Shown: positions 11,617 through 24,025 of the stretch, piece by piece
How the letters are laid out: each line of letters opens with the position of its first letter
Position numbering within the stretch: position 1 is the stretch's first letter
Origin: Aphis gossypii
Lineage: Eukaryota; Arthropoda; Insecta; Hemiptera; Aphididae
NCBI RefSeq assembly: GCF_020184175.1
Contig: NC_065532.1
Span: 20,584,001-20,648,000, forward strand
Direction: 5' to 3'
DNA: 64,000 nt
Notes under the pieces: model-generated
Databases searched by the model: none
What the model was told of the DNA's origin: nothing
Seen by the model: only the letters and a program-made list of their open reading frames with translations
Position numbers and translations under genes: made by a program

Positions 11617-13657
11617 TAGATACATACCTTTTTTTTGATAAGAGTATAGACAACAGTGCCGGTGTAGACTAGGTGTTTCAATATCAATTATTCGAGAGTA
11701 AAGGTACATTATACGTATAATATTATTATACCCTATATGTTTAAGCTGTAAGTCGTAAGCATTAATTAAAATTTAAATTCATATTTTTTATAGTTAAAAA
11801 TTTTTTGATATTGTAATAGCAATATCGCAGAATTTTTTTTAATACGCGATAATAAGTTTGCGGAAATCACCGGATACCTATCGCTTATTATTTTGTTGAA
11901 AAATATTTTTAGATTTATTATATTATAGGTACAATTTAATCTGTTGGGTAGCACTATACTGAATGCTCTCTCTATCTGTTAGTCTCGCTATATATGATGG
12001 TATATATATTAACTTTTATCAAAATTACTTATTGTACTCTGTACAGATTGTATTTATATTTAAAAAAAAAGATTTTAGGTACTAGCGATTATGTCGGTTC
12101 GACTTTGAGTACGGTAACAATAATACGACTGCCCATGACATGAAAATCTGGTTTGGACAATTGTTTGATTTTGCCTTTGTGACAATATATAGGACTGCAG
12201 TATTATACCTATGATGAATACGTACGCACATAATTAAATAATAAAATTAGTCAAAAACGAAGAAACCCGCTGGTAATAGTAGTAGTCTAGTTAAGTCTAC
12301 ATCGGTATTAAACCAAAATTTCTAATAATTATCTATTTATTTGTGTATAAAGAAAATTAAGCCTCCCCCAGACAAAAATCCTGATTGTATGCCAGGGTTG
12401 AACTAATTGCATCTTAAGCAATTATTGTTATTCCCCGTACGTATAATAATGGCAATTGTTTTTTATTAAAATCATTATTTTGATAATACAAGTGACATTT
12501 TCATACAAATATAATCATCCATCACCCTAACTGATAAAATCTTTAATAAATATGGTTATTTGAGCGTATTGTTATATGGTATGACCCCTCTCAAAAGTGC
12601 GAGACAACAAATGTATGTATTTCATTATTATAAATTATTTGAACAATAGGCATATACTATAGGTATATAGGTAAACCTATAATATATCTATCATTGACTA
12701 TTAATAATGAATAACTATTTATTTATTTCAGATTCTTATCTATCTAGTTGAAACTAGAAGGATTATTGTATAGCTTAGTATGTTAATAAGTTATGTATAA
12801 TTGCTTAAAAAGTTATTTAAAAAAATGTCTAAATATGAGTGAAATGTTTATATTAAGTCATTGAGAAATGCTTGAAAATTATAAATTGTGTATAATATAT
12901 AGGTATTAGTATATTACATATTATATTATACATACACTATTTTTTGTAAAACAAAAATTAACAAATTTTTTTGGTAATAAATTATAATTATTATAAAATT
13001 AACTAGTATTATAGATATTATTATCAACAATAATAAATTACTATACTAGAAACTTATTACTACTTACTATATTTACTACTTTTTTTGTGTGTAAATTTGA
13101 ATTAGTTAAAAAAATATAAATTATATAATTAGTTTTTAGATTTATATATTTTTATACGCAGAAAATAAATTAGACGCACATGTAAGCATATATGTAAGCA
13201 CTAAGCAATACGTTTAATTTATTTTGCATAATTTCAGATAAAAATCATAAAACGGTTTTTATGTTGTTGGTAATAGGTGCTACTAGGAGGTGTCGATAGT
13301 GGTGACTGATGACAGGGACATTAAAAATATAATATTACTACAATTACAATGAAATACGTTGTTAAAGGCATGACAAAATAAATAGGTATGAATGTATGAT
13401 CACAAAAAACTGAATTTTGTTCAGTCTGCGCAGAACAGAGTGGGGGCCTTCAGCGTCTTTTGATTGGCTTATACTTTATGGCGCCTTTTTTGTTTTTGAC
13501 TGTAAAAGCGTTGTTCTATACTTAAATGCATAATTGGTAATTGATTTTCGTCTTTTGTCATTTGATATTAATTATTACCACGGATCCGTGATTGATTTGT
13601 AAAAATTTGAATTTTGTAATAATTGTTGTTTATTTTGTCGTGGTAAAATTATCATAA
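11617..13657. other. AT-rich intergenic region
   Basis: No supported exon on either strand. The stretch 13430-13560 is slightly GC-richer (TGGGGGCCTTCAGCG, TTGATTGGCT with an inverted CCAAT box) and lies about 200 bp upstream of the THAP-domain gene, so it may be that gene's former promoter. Confidence 0.35.
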
Positions 13658-14150
13658 ATGCCAGTTTGTATTGTCCCAAATTGTTTTAATGGCAGTAAAC
13701 GGAAAAGATTGTATTGTGACCCAAAAATACATTTACATCGATTTCTTAAAGATGTTGGAATGAGAGCTTTGTGGGTGGAACAAATTCAACATGCTTAAAT
13801 GTGATCAAAGAGATTAACTGTGATACTGGTAAAGTGGTAAATTATTTGTGTATACACTGAATTTAATAATGTTTTTATTAAAACCTGTAGCTTAATGATA
13901 ATATCAATGAAGGATTGGCGATTGGGCTTTATGGATTATACGTCATTTTACTTTTTTGAAATATTTTACCGAAATTTTTAAATGCTTAAAATTTCATTGT
14001 TGCATTAATCAATTTAACCAATTTTATTTTAGCTGCTGTATGTTCTTTACATTTTCCCTTAAATGAAGAAAGAATTAATGTGCAAAATATTTTGGATTAT
14101 TCTCCTGCAAAATGTGGTAGAAAACTAAAACCTACTGCTATCCATTTTAG
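13658..14150 (+). pseudogene. THAP-domain gene fragment, frameshifted
   Basis: Exon 1 (13658-13828) starts MPVCIVPNCFNGSKRKRLY and continues FLKDVGMRALWVEQIQ. Exon 2 (14033-14150, after TATTTTAG) reads AAVCSLHF and ends RKLKPTAIHF. Together these give the C2CH zinc-binding THAP domain (C-x4-C ... C-x2-H, the invariant W, and the TAIHF counterpart of the C-terminal AVPTIF box). THAP domains bind DNA and occur in P-element transposases and domesticated relatives. The frame of exon 1 ends in TAA at 13796-13798; the rest (LNVIKEINCDT) is one base out of phase, so as written it cannot be translated through. No transposase core follows. It is either a decayed copy or the start of a gene with an assembly error. 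Confidence 0.65.
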
Positions 14151-15299
14151 GTTGGTTTCAATTTAATTTTGTGATTTTTTTTTTTTATTAAGTAAATAAT
14201 TTAAAATATGAATTAATTTTAGGTATTTATTTTGTCATGGTTAAAGGTATACATGGAAGAGTTGTAGGTATTAGACGGTTTTAAGTTCTTATTTCTTAAT
14301 TATTATATTAATATAATATTATTTCTAATATATTTCTTAAATATATTTACTCTTTTAATTTTTTTCCAGATGTTTTTTTCTGTTTTTCATTATCTCAATA
14401 GAAAAAAAAATTTAATATTTATCACTTTTTGTATTATTAAGATATTTAGGATTTTTCATTGCTCTTTTAATATGTCAGTGTAAAGTATATATAATATAAA
14501 AATATTAGTTAATCTTCTAAATTAAGTTAGTAAGTTTTATCGTTTATTAAATCATGTTTAAGCTCAATAACTATTTTTATATTACATTTTAAATTTATTA
14601 TGCTAAAATATATTATCCTAGTAAATTTATTTACTACGTAGTAAACGAAATTAAATTAAATAACATAGGTACCTATATATACCCATTTACACGAGGAACA
14701 GAAAAAATGTCATAAATACATATACATACTTGGATTACAATATTTGATGATGGACTTTATAGAAATCTATATAACAAAAAAGTAATTGGAAACAATAAAA
14801 GTTTATTTTATATTTTTATTGAAATGTATTTATAATATTTTGTCTACAGGTTTATAATACATAGATACCATAATTATCATTGTGTACTAAATCCATCAAT
14901 ACATAATATAAGTATACCTACATATTATAATAGTGGCGTGTGTGGCAGGGTAAGCTAGGTAAGTGGTGCATGCACGACCAAAAATAAAAAGTTAACATTT
15001 ATTATCATTAATTGACAATGCGACTTAAAAAAATAACAACTATGTATTTATTAATTTTTATTTGAGTATTCAATTTATCAGATTTTTACGAAAGAAATTA
15101 AATCAATTTTTTTCGTAAATAAACAAATCAATTTTTATAATATATTCTCTATGTTAATAAATTATGAGTCATAGTAAAAACAATAATAATTCATTCTGTT
15201 TATTTAAAATAATTAATATACCAAAACTTATTTTATAATAATAATTAATTTTGTTTATAATGTTTACTCCATTTTTTTTTTTTGTATTGGGGCAAAATA
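14151..15299. other. AT-rich region downstream of the THAP fragment
   Basis: No coding signal recognised. The stretch has aphid-type TACCTA repeats and scattered homopolymers only. Confidence 0.35.
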
Positions 15300-15382
15300 C
15301 TTTTATTTTTTTATATGTGGCCCGCAGGATTGTAATGTATTTACAAAGTGGCCCGCAAGATCATTTGGGTTGGCCACCCCTG
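15300..15382 (-). mobile_element. hAT-like element terminus
   Basis: Read on the minus strand, the sequence starts CAGGGGTGGCCAACC at 15382 and contains two GCGGGCCAC motifs. CAGGGGTGGCC is a widespread terminal motif of hAT-superfamily elements. The neighbouring eight bases (GTGTAATC, 15383-15390) could be one target duplication, but no second copy or opposite terminus was found within about 1 kb, so this is a one-ended remnant. Confidence 0.5.
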
Positions 15383-15390
15383 GTGTAATC

Positions 15391-16401
15391 TGTACTTACA
15401 TTAAAACTTAAAAACGGAAAACAACACACTAAGATTTAACTAAAATTGTTTCCATTTATTAATTTATTTATTAAACAAATGCGTGACTATGAAATAATAT
15501 AAACTAGTAACTACCCAAAGACGCCATTTCAGGTTTTAAATAGGGGTGCCAACATTTAAAGCAGGCCAAATATTTTTTTTTCAGCTAGCTAACTCTCTGA
15601 CTATAAAATTATAGTTAAATTTCTTATTTTATTACACTAGCTTAAAAACTATAACTTAATGTTAATAGGTGCCTATTACCTACTTATAAGTTATAAGAAG
15701 GGCTGGGATTTTAATGCCCTAGAAAATCTCAAAAAAAGTATTAACTACTAGTATCAGATACAACATGCAGAAAATATGATTTTCAGATACCTAATATGAT
15801 ATGCTAAAGCTAAATAGTAAGTATAATTTTTAGTAGTATGTAGAATACTAGAATACAATATAATTTTTATCAATATTAACAACAAAAAGTCCGACGGTTG
15901 GTAATTTCTTCTTTAGAAGTCTTATCAAGTGTCTCTTTCTTATCATTTTTCGGATAACTACTGATTATCCCGAGTCCCAACTCCCAAGTCTTCATCCAAA
16001 TTCCAAGTATACAACGGTCAACGGTCTACCGTCTACCTATAAGCTATAATGTAGTATTGAATTTAAACAGTTGAAAATAAGTTAAATGTTATTTATATTT
16101 ATTCTGTGTTTTAAGTAAAAATCAAGATACAAATTGTTTGAAATTAAAACTGATTGCGAAGGTATACAACTATTGTCCATATTTAAGTAATTTAACGTTA
16201 ATTTATAATTTTCTATTTGACTAACTACCTAACTGATGATTTATTGCATAAATTATATAACTTATTTTATTCGAGACATCGGCAGCAAAACTTTCAAGAA
16301 ATATTAAAAATGTGTATCGCTATGTTATTTATCATTTAGTATTAAGTCATGGCTCTAAAAAATTTATTATTTATTCAAAATTTGTTGATTTTTGTTTACA
16401 G
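15391..16401. other. Intergenic region and 5' region of PSMG4
   Basis: No coding exon is recognised to about 15990. An AAGGGCTGGGATTTTAATGCCCT hairpin-like segment lies at 15697-15719. The stretch 15990-16160 is the probable promoter and non-coding first exon of PSMG4: a GCGAAG|GTATAC donor at about 16160 pairs with the acceptor at 16400-16401. Confidence 0.4.
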
Positions 16402-16422
16402 TAATACAGTATATTTTAAGAA

Positions 16423-16827
16423 ATGGAGATTCCTGAAAAAAATTTAGAGGTTGCCACTATAGAATATGTTCAACCAAAAACTAAAAAGTTTTCATTTATG
16501 TCAGAAGTATTAGGTGTCACCATATATAATCAAATATTGTGTTTTGATAATTGTTTTTTTATTGTTATTGGTCAAGATAATACGTTTTCATGCTTATCTG
16601 TTGCTATGACACAAAGAAATAGCACAGATACAATATCTAGTGCTATTTTTAGTACAGATCCTGATAGTAGGTCTGAATCAATAGCTAACACACTAACAAA
16701 AAGTTTAAAAACATCAATTCCAATATATGTGAGCTTTAATGCAAACATTGAAAATATTGGATTGAAAGATGTTATTTCATGTTTAATCAATTTTTTTAAA
16801 TCTCATCCTGAGATATTTGTTAAATAA
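16423..16827 (+). CDS. PSMG4: Proteasome assembly chaperone 4 (PSMG4)
   Basis: The single coding exon gives 134 residues. The protein follows the PSMG4 pattern: FSFMSEVLGVTIYNQILCFD, then FIVIGQ and LSVAMTQRN, then a TDPDSRSESIANTLTKSLK stretch matching the conserved D-x4-s-x2-LA-x-LaK region, IYVSFN, and a C-terminal FKSHPEIF like human EEMEAFPEKF. PSMG4 pairs with PSMG3 to guide assembly of the 20S alpha ring. The family is 120-140 residues, so this is full length. An acceptor (GTTTACAG) at 16401 lies 21 bases before the ATG, so the 5' UTR is spliced. AATAAA at 16846-16851 is the probable poly(A) signal. The next gene, convergent, encodes a 20S beta subunit. Confidence 0.85.
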   Translation: MEIPEKNLEVATIEYVQPKTKKFSFMSEVLGVTIYNQILCFDNCFFIVIGQDNTFSCLSVAMTQRNSTDTISSAIFSTDPDSRSESIANTLTKSLKTSIPIYVSFNANIENIGLKDVISCLINFFKSHPEIFVK

Positions 16828-16851
16828 ATATTAAATTGTAATACAAATAAA

Positions 16852-18060
16852 TTATTATTTTATTCAAATTAAATAATTTGTCTTATACATATAAATTGTT
16901 CTAACTCCCGAGACATCTTTATTTAAATGATCAGAGGTTTTTATAAATACAACTACTCATTAACCAGTACATAAATTAACATATTTGGTGTTAAACTCCA
17001 TTGAAGCATTTAGCCATTTTCTATTACCCAATTTCTCGTGACTTGTATGCATCTCTACTTAATCGAATACTACTTGGCATGATTTAATTTTGTTTTAAGC
17101 AGATGGCATATACTATAACAGTATTATTAAACCTTGATGAGTGATTCAGATGCTATAAAACTGGTAAGCTGTCACAGCGGTATTAAGAGCAAATTGATAA
17201 CAACATTCAATGACTGAATTGACTGATGTTGTCTTTGCTGGCATAATTTCATACAATTTAGGGCCTAAGTTTTAAGCAAAACGTTTAAATCCGTTAGATG
17301 ATATTTCCATACTCGGTCGTATGTCAAATATATTGTAAAATGTCTTCCAATTTGTATATTTTGTGATTTTCTGATATGCAACAATGTATACACTTTCTTC
17401 AAAACATCATTTATTATTTTATCTTAATTCTTATTAAGAAATGTTTTTATTTAGATTACTTAAATAAAAATATTTCTTTTTAAAACAGTATATACTCTAA
17501 TATAACTCTAGAATCTAGATTTATGAACTATTTCAAAGTATTGTTATTATTTTTATATTACTATATTAAGCACTTAAGGAGAAAATTTCATTAATTTTAT
17601 TATATTGTATATAATATATTATGTAATTACTGTTGATATATATCATAATGATATTATATCCGGAAATGTTTAAACAGGAAAACCATGTTATTGATCGTTC
17701 AAAATTTATATTTTCAATTATTTTAATAAATTAAAATTTGTTAGCCCTTAGTCATCAAGCTCAAATATATGTATTAAATTGATAAATTTCAATATAGGTA
17801 CAAACGATGAGAGATATTTAGTCAAGTTTAGTTTATTTATTTGACTTAATTTAAATAAAAATGCATCAAAATCATATATTAATTAACATTTTCATAAAAC
17901 ATAATTTTAAATATATTTAGTTTTTTGTTATATTAGTATTTTACACTTATGTCTTAAAAAATGTTGACACAAATACCAATTAAAAATCAGTTTTATTGGA
18001 AAAAGAAAATGTATATAAAATTATTTTTTATACTTAGAATTTAATAATAAAAAAAAAAAT
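16852..18060. other. Convergent intergenic region PSMG4 / PSMB7
   Basis: No gene was recognised. Read on the minus strand, 17000-17080 contains short coding-like text (NRKWLNASMEFNT) that could be a relic exon, but it is too short and isolated to name. The right end (17990-18060) is the 3' UTR of PSMB7. Confidence 0.35.
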
Positions 18061-20069
18061 TCAAGAATCGACTTCCATGACAGTTTCTTCTGCAACTTGG
18101 AATTTGATTTCACTTTTGCGCAAAACTTTAGTCAAACCCGTTGGATAAACATATTTAGCACTAAAATAAATAAACATAATATAATTTATAAGTTAATAGG
18201 ACTATAGTAAAATAAAATAATAAACCTACGTTGCTGGCTTCTTATTAGGTGTCAGATAGTTTCTGAGCATGCGAGTTCCATCTTTTTTGATAATACATAG
18301 ATCCACATTACTTCCAGATCCAAGATCATTAAATACACCACCCAAAATAGCATCACATGCCAGTTTCATGCCTTCTTCTTCCTAATGAATAATTTAAGGA
18401 ATTCAAAACAATCATTCAATCAAGTATAAATTAAAGTGTTTTAAAACTTACAGTTAGATTTTCATTCCAGCGACTTTCAAGTTCTGAAATAGCGGCCATA
18501 CTTCCTGATCCCATAGATATATAAGGTAATTTATCAATTGAACCATGAGGGTAAATGGAATATAAATGTGAGCCAGTATTATCAATTCCACCCAAAATTA
18601 ATGCGGCCGAAACATACCCCTTAATCAAACATAAAAATTAATAAATTGAACAATAAAAAATAAAAACTAAATTACCATGTATTTAAAAAGGTATTGACGG
18701 AGTGACCTAGCAGCAAATGCAACGGGAACCATTTCATCAGGAAACTTGAATGCTTGCAAGGAAACATTAGCAGATACCATACGTGTAACTTGCATAGTGT
18801 CTGCTGCTGTACCAGCACCACAGCAACTAAAATAGTACCATATTAAAATTATTAAAAGACATTGATAAATAATAAGTAAACATACTGCATATATTTGCCA
18901 ATGTAATGGATTTTTTCACAATTTTTTTCCATAACTATTGTGTCAGATGTAGCACGAGTATCTGCAGCCAAAATGACACAATCCCGAGTAGTCACTCCAA
19001 CAATTGTAGTACCAGTTTTTCGAAAACTAGGCATTTTAAGTCCCATTTTTTCAAGTTTTGCATTTCTAAGGATTAAAAAATTATTAAAATGTTGCATACA
19101 TTTGGAAAATGGTGGTATAAAATTATAACCAATGTAAAATAAATGGAAAATTATAATTTATAATACAAATTAATCACATAATATGTACTATGTATAATAA
19201 ACAAAAAAATTTAAATTTAAACATTAAAATATAAAAAACTTTTAAATAAAGTATGTATATAATTTGTTTGTCTCAGTTACAAATAAGTCATAATTTATGA
19301 TTCATCGGAGTAAAACATTGTTCAAACCAGAGACAGATCCAATTAGTCAATATATAAGCCGCCACTCTCCTAGAGCTCACATTTTATTGTATTTGGAAGT
19401 TTTTGATAAATAAAGTAGGTACATAATATAAATGTAATAATAAAATTAAAGAAATTTGAAATTGAGCGTACTTTTATTAATTAAATGTTTTTTTTTTTTT
19501 TTTGTATTCATTATTACACTATACTAGTAATCTCAGACTCAAATTACTAACAGGCCAAATATATTTACGTCAAAGGTTAGTGGGTAAAATACTTCTTTTT
19601 TTTCTTCTAATTTTAATACTAAAACTTAAATTAACAAAATCAAAATCAAAATTTTTGAAGAAATAAATATTCATTGCGGGACGTATGTTTGAGACTGCAT
19701 TATACCATCTCAAAATTATAGTTTAACAATAAGTGAGTGACAGACTTGATATTTAAAAATGTACTAGATTAAGATTTATATGATATGAATGTTATTTATA
19801 AGAACACTTGCACTAAATCTTGATTCACATATAATATAGTTCTAAATATTAATTATGAGTAAAATATTTTAAATTCTCAACAAGGAATATTAGTGTAGTT
19901 GAAATTAATTAGTTAAATGTCCCACTTAAATCACATAAATTATAAAAAGATACATATTTTTAAAGTAGTAATGTCAATATTATTGATAGAAAATAAAACA
20001 GACAAACCTTTCAAGATTCCGGAATGAAAAGGCACCGTCATCGTCGATAGAACTGTAGTTTAAAGCCAT
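18061..20069 (-). CDS. PSMB7: 20S proteasome subunit beta type-7 (beta2, trypsin-like)
   Basis: Six exons in transcription order: 20069-20008, 19065-18886, 18826-18676, 18619-18452, 18381-18230, 18160-18061. All have GT-AG introns and the total is 813 nt, giving 270 residues (human PSMB7 has 277). The start MALNYSSIDDDGAF leads into a 39-residue propeptide ending FRKTG. The mature N-terminus TTIVGV places the nucleophile Thr1 at residue 40, Asp17 at residue 56 (AADTRAT) and Lys33 at residue 72 (NCEK), exactly as in catalytic beta subunits. CCGAGTAADT and the long C-terminal arm (YPTGLTKVLRKSEIKF) are typical of beta2. It provides the trypsin-like activity of the 20S core. The gene is divergent from NAA20, with ~510 bp between ATGs. 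Confidence 0.96.
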
Positions 20070-20580
20070 TTTTAATTCAAAAAGGTAACTTTAAATGGAT
20101 ATCTAATAAAGGGCAAATTATCTTATTATTGTGATTTGTTTGGCGTTATTAAAGACTTAAAATCTGAGTAGAGTAGGTAGCCAGGTAGGTAGTTATAGAA
20201 TTTATAAACAAAAAACAAATTCTTCACAGATCACAACATGTTTTCAATATTTTCATAGTCATGCACAAAATAGATAATAATATCCGATTAGAAAAACCGC
20301 TTGAAAGTTAGGTAACCTAACCAAGGAATATTATCGGTTTTTACCACACTCTTTAGACACGGCCATTTTATTTTTGATAAATGTTATCATAATAAAAAAT
20401 TAAAACAAAATAAATAAAATTGTATATTTTTTATATGGGTCCATGATACATAATATTATATTTTGTAATTATTTTTTTATATGCTCTTTACTTACTTCAT
20501 TACTAACCATAAATAAATATATAATACATTTTATTAATTTTTCAGTTTTTAAACATTAAATAGTTATCATTGACAACAAA
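20070..20580. promoter_or_regulatory. Divergent promoter region PSMB7 / NAA20
   Basis: About 510 bp separate the two start codons, which point away from each other, so both housekeeping promoters must lie here. The stretch 20280-20370 (AGAAAAACCGCTTGAAAG, TTATCGGTTTTTACC) is the only less AT-rich part. No TATA box is obvious. Confidence 0.5.
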
Positions 20581-23074
20581 ATGACAACACTAAGACCATT
20601 CAATTGTGATGATTTATTTAAATTCAATAATGTGTAAGTGATTTTTTTGTTAAAAACATTTTTATACAATGACCTGATGATTAATGACTAATACAACTTA
20701 TAAATCTCAATTATTTTACTAAGCTTTCTTACATTATAATTATTTTAATAAAATGTTTGTTACTCAAATTAACTAATAAGTAAAACCAAAAACAAAAAGC
20801 TTTCAAACCTGGATTAAAAAGAAAACATAACTGAAATCCAAGAATATAAATAACTATTTGATATCCAAACCAAAACTGAAGAACATTAAAATCTATTCCT
20901 AAAACAGAAACCGTTATGAAGAATTGCTCCTAGAAAATTTTTCAAATTAATATTTCTTTAATATTTTAATATTTGAATACTTAAAAATACATAGGTAGAT
21001 TATTAATATTGTTAAACAATAAAATATTAATTATTTTATTAAAATATTTAATTTTACTTATTTATTAAGATTTGTATTTCTGAAGTATGTTTAATGAAGT
21101 GTAATAATTTATCTAATTTCAATTACTATTACCTATTAACCTACTATTTATATTATGCATAACCTATGTACCTATGCATTTATTCTTGAAACTAAATATT
21201 TAATTGAAAAATATTATGTCAATAATTTAGATTTAATATAAATATTAAATTATTTATTTATTTTAATTTTAGTTACTAATTATTGAATTAACTTTTGAAT
21301 CTATGTTGTTATTTCAGGAATCTAGATTCGCTTACAGAGACTGTATCCTTTTTTAAACATTCAATACACAAGTTCTAAAAATAAACAAAATACATTAAGT
21401 TATACAGTTTCAATATCTGTAGGTATTATTATAATTTATTGAAGTTCTGCGCTATTTGATAATAAAGAAGTAAACTCAGTGTTACCATATTTTTTAACAC
21501 ATTTACATTTAATTAATTTTAATAAGTGTATTTACTAAGAATTTTTAGATTTATTTGAATATTTTACTTATTTATTTATTTTCCATTGTGTATAATTTGA
21601 AATTAATAATAATTTATTATTATTATTTAATAATTAGATAAGTTTTATTACCATTAAATGGTATTTATAATAAATTTTATTATAAAATAGACTAAAAATC
21701 CCTATAACATAGGCCATATTCTATAATCATTGCTAATATCATAAATTTAAACTTAACTTATACATTAAACAGTATGCAATACCATTTTATATGCAATATC
21801 TTGCACATTGGCCAGAGTATTTTCAAGTTGCTGAATCTCCTACTGGAGAGATTATGGGCTATAGTAAGTTTACTTAGTCTAATAAACATTATTATCACTA
21901 TAATATAATAAAATATACTAATGAAAAAAAAAAGATCCAGACCCCTGGACCCTCCAGTTACGGCCTTGCTAATATATATTGTTTTATATTAGCAAATGAT
22001 ACAATGTGTGTGTGTGTATATAATTACATATAAAACAATTTTATTTTAATATACCTATTAAAATGTAAATTGTATTTAGTTATGGGAAAATCTGAAGGAC
22101 AGCCAGATAGTTGGCATGGCCATGTGACTGCATTAACTGTTGCTCCAGAATACAGAAGGTTAGGTGTTGCAGGTGTATTAATGAATTGGTTAGAAGAAAT
22201 TTCGGAAAAGTAAATTTTTATTAAAAATTTTATTTACACTTTCTAATGTTCTAATATTTTTCAGAAAAGATGCATGGTTTGTTGATCTATATGTGCGCGT
22301 CAGCAATACAGTTGCTATATCAATGTATAAGAGCTTAGGATATACAGTGTATCGTACCGTATTAGAATATTATTCCGGAGATCCTGATGAAGATGCTTAT
22401 GGTATTTATTTTTAAATTCTGAGCAGAGCGATAAATGTTTTAATTTTATCGTGCTGAGTTTTTTTTTTTTTTTATTTGTAAATGTGTAACTATAAGATGT
22501 TGTTAAAATGCTTTAATTTTCAAAAATAGGGGTGGTTTTGGATATCAAATTTAAAAAACCCCAGTACTTATTTTTATGCAAATCCAAGTTTCGACAAAAT
22601 CAAGGTTAGGTTAGCTTTTTTTTTGGAATAACTAGAAAACAAATAACTGTAGCTACTTAAAAATGTTGAATAATATATATATTTTTTTAAATATTTAAGA
22701 TAGAATTTTGACAAAATTGATAAAAATGTTTGTTTTTATACTTAAGATTTAAAAATGTAATACAAAAATTCTACTGGAAAGCCTAATCAATTTTTATGAG
22801 AATTTCAAGTTCAAATGTTTATAAAATTTTTAGTTCACCCGTTGGTTCATTGACAAATTTAACATACCTATATTGGCTATATTGTAACCCACTCTATCAC
22901 AAATGCATAGCAGAGCGGTACCCACTTACCTATCTTTGTACAGTAGGGTTTTTTAAATAAAAAATTATTAAAATATATTTATTTTCAGACATGAGAAAAG
23001 CACTTTCTAGAGATGTTGAGAAAAAATCAATTATACCACTAGAGCATCCAGTAAGATTAGATGACTGTGATTAA
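20581..23074 (+). CDS. NAA20: N-alpha-acetyltransferase 20, NatB catalytic subunit
   Basis: Six exons: 20581-20633, 21318-21342, 21773-21863, 22080-22209, 22265-22401, 22989-23074; 522 nt, 173 residues (human 178). The protein starts MTTLRPFNCDDLFKFNNVNL, as in NAA20 orthologs. It contains the GNAT fold: PFYMQYLAHWPEYF, the HVTALTVAPEYRRLGVAG acetyl-CoA loop (R-x-x-G-x-A), VDLYVRVSN and the invariant tail DMRKALSRD...IIPLEHPVR. NAA20 with NAA25 forms NatB, which acetylates nascent proteins starting Met-Asp/Glu/Asn/Gln at the ribosome. Exon 2 is only 25 nt. The last intron (22402-22988) contains a short copy of the repeat family seen at 35 kb. AATAAA at 23152-23157. Confidence 0.97.
22405..22965 (+). 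repeat. Short copy of the 35-kb repeat family, in NAA20 intron 5
   Basis: It opens with ATTCTGAGCAGAGCG and closes with GCAGAGCGGTACCCACTT, the latter identical to 37289-37306 in the long copy. It also contains the GGGGTGGTTTTGGAT motif, the counterpart of GGGGTGGTTTCCGAT at 35351. It lacks the internal ~550-bp units. Confidence 0.6.
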
Positions 23075-23157
23075 TAAATTATTGCATTGATTAACCATCA
23101 TTAGGTTAATCTAACATTTGTATCAAAACAATAATTTTTATGTAATTTTGAAATAAA

Positions 23158-24025
23158 ATTGCTAAATGTAAAATGTATTATATTACTTAAAAATACCTGT
23201 CTTCTATCATATTAACTCTATGTAGTTAATAATAAAACATTATATTTATTTATATTGTATAAATGAAATAAAAAAATACAACATAAATTATATAATTTAT
23301 CGTTCACGCAGATAGTATAATTTTCGATCACAACTTAAATGCTGGAAAATAATCTTCTTCATTCCAGTTGTCTGGATAGAAAGTACTATTGTCTGTGTAA
23401 CGAGTAAAGAAATTGTTCAATATTTTATTAAAAAAGGTGATGGTCATGTTGGTTTATAATAATTAATACTGATATTATGTAACATGAGTAAATGACATAA
23501 TATGCTTGTACCTAGTAACAATATTATTGAGATTAAGGTACTTGGCCCTCTTTACTCGACTATTATAATTAATACATTTTATTTCAAAATAATGAATAAT
23601 ATAAATATTAGTTTCAATAAAATTGAAAAAAATTGGACGTATTGACATTCTATAAAAAATATATATCTTATGACATTGTTAAGTGATATTTGACTAAATA
23701 ATTAAATTTATATACTAGCAAGAGTTAGGAAAATCAAGTACTAATAGATAGATATCAAATGAAAATAATGATATTTAATTTAATGTATCACTACTGTGTT
23801 ATTATATTAGAGTGTCATTATCTACCAGTATATACACAGAATAAACTAAATTTATTCTATGACATTTAAAGGTCTTCCTAATATCAAGTTAATTAATATA
23901 CCAAACGTATATTGTATCATTCGTATTTTACTCAGACATGTAAATAATATACAATTATTATTAAAAACATTGTGGTATGTAATTCATATTAGATAAATAA
24001 TAGAAATTCATACATGGTCATCTAT
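23158..24025. other. Convergent intergenic region NAA20 / crooked neck
   Basis: 3' flanks of two convergent genes. AT-rich; no exon, repeat boundary or RNA gene recognised. Confidence 0.4.

Noticed and set aside
16572..16790. 72-residue minus-strand frame
   Set aside because: It is the shadow of the PSMG4 exon.
19325..19385. GCCGCCACTC motif as another MITE B terminus
   Set aside because: It lacks the adjacent CTCACGAG text and the inner GTGCAC motif of the family.
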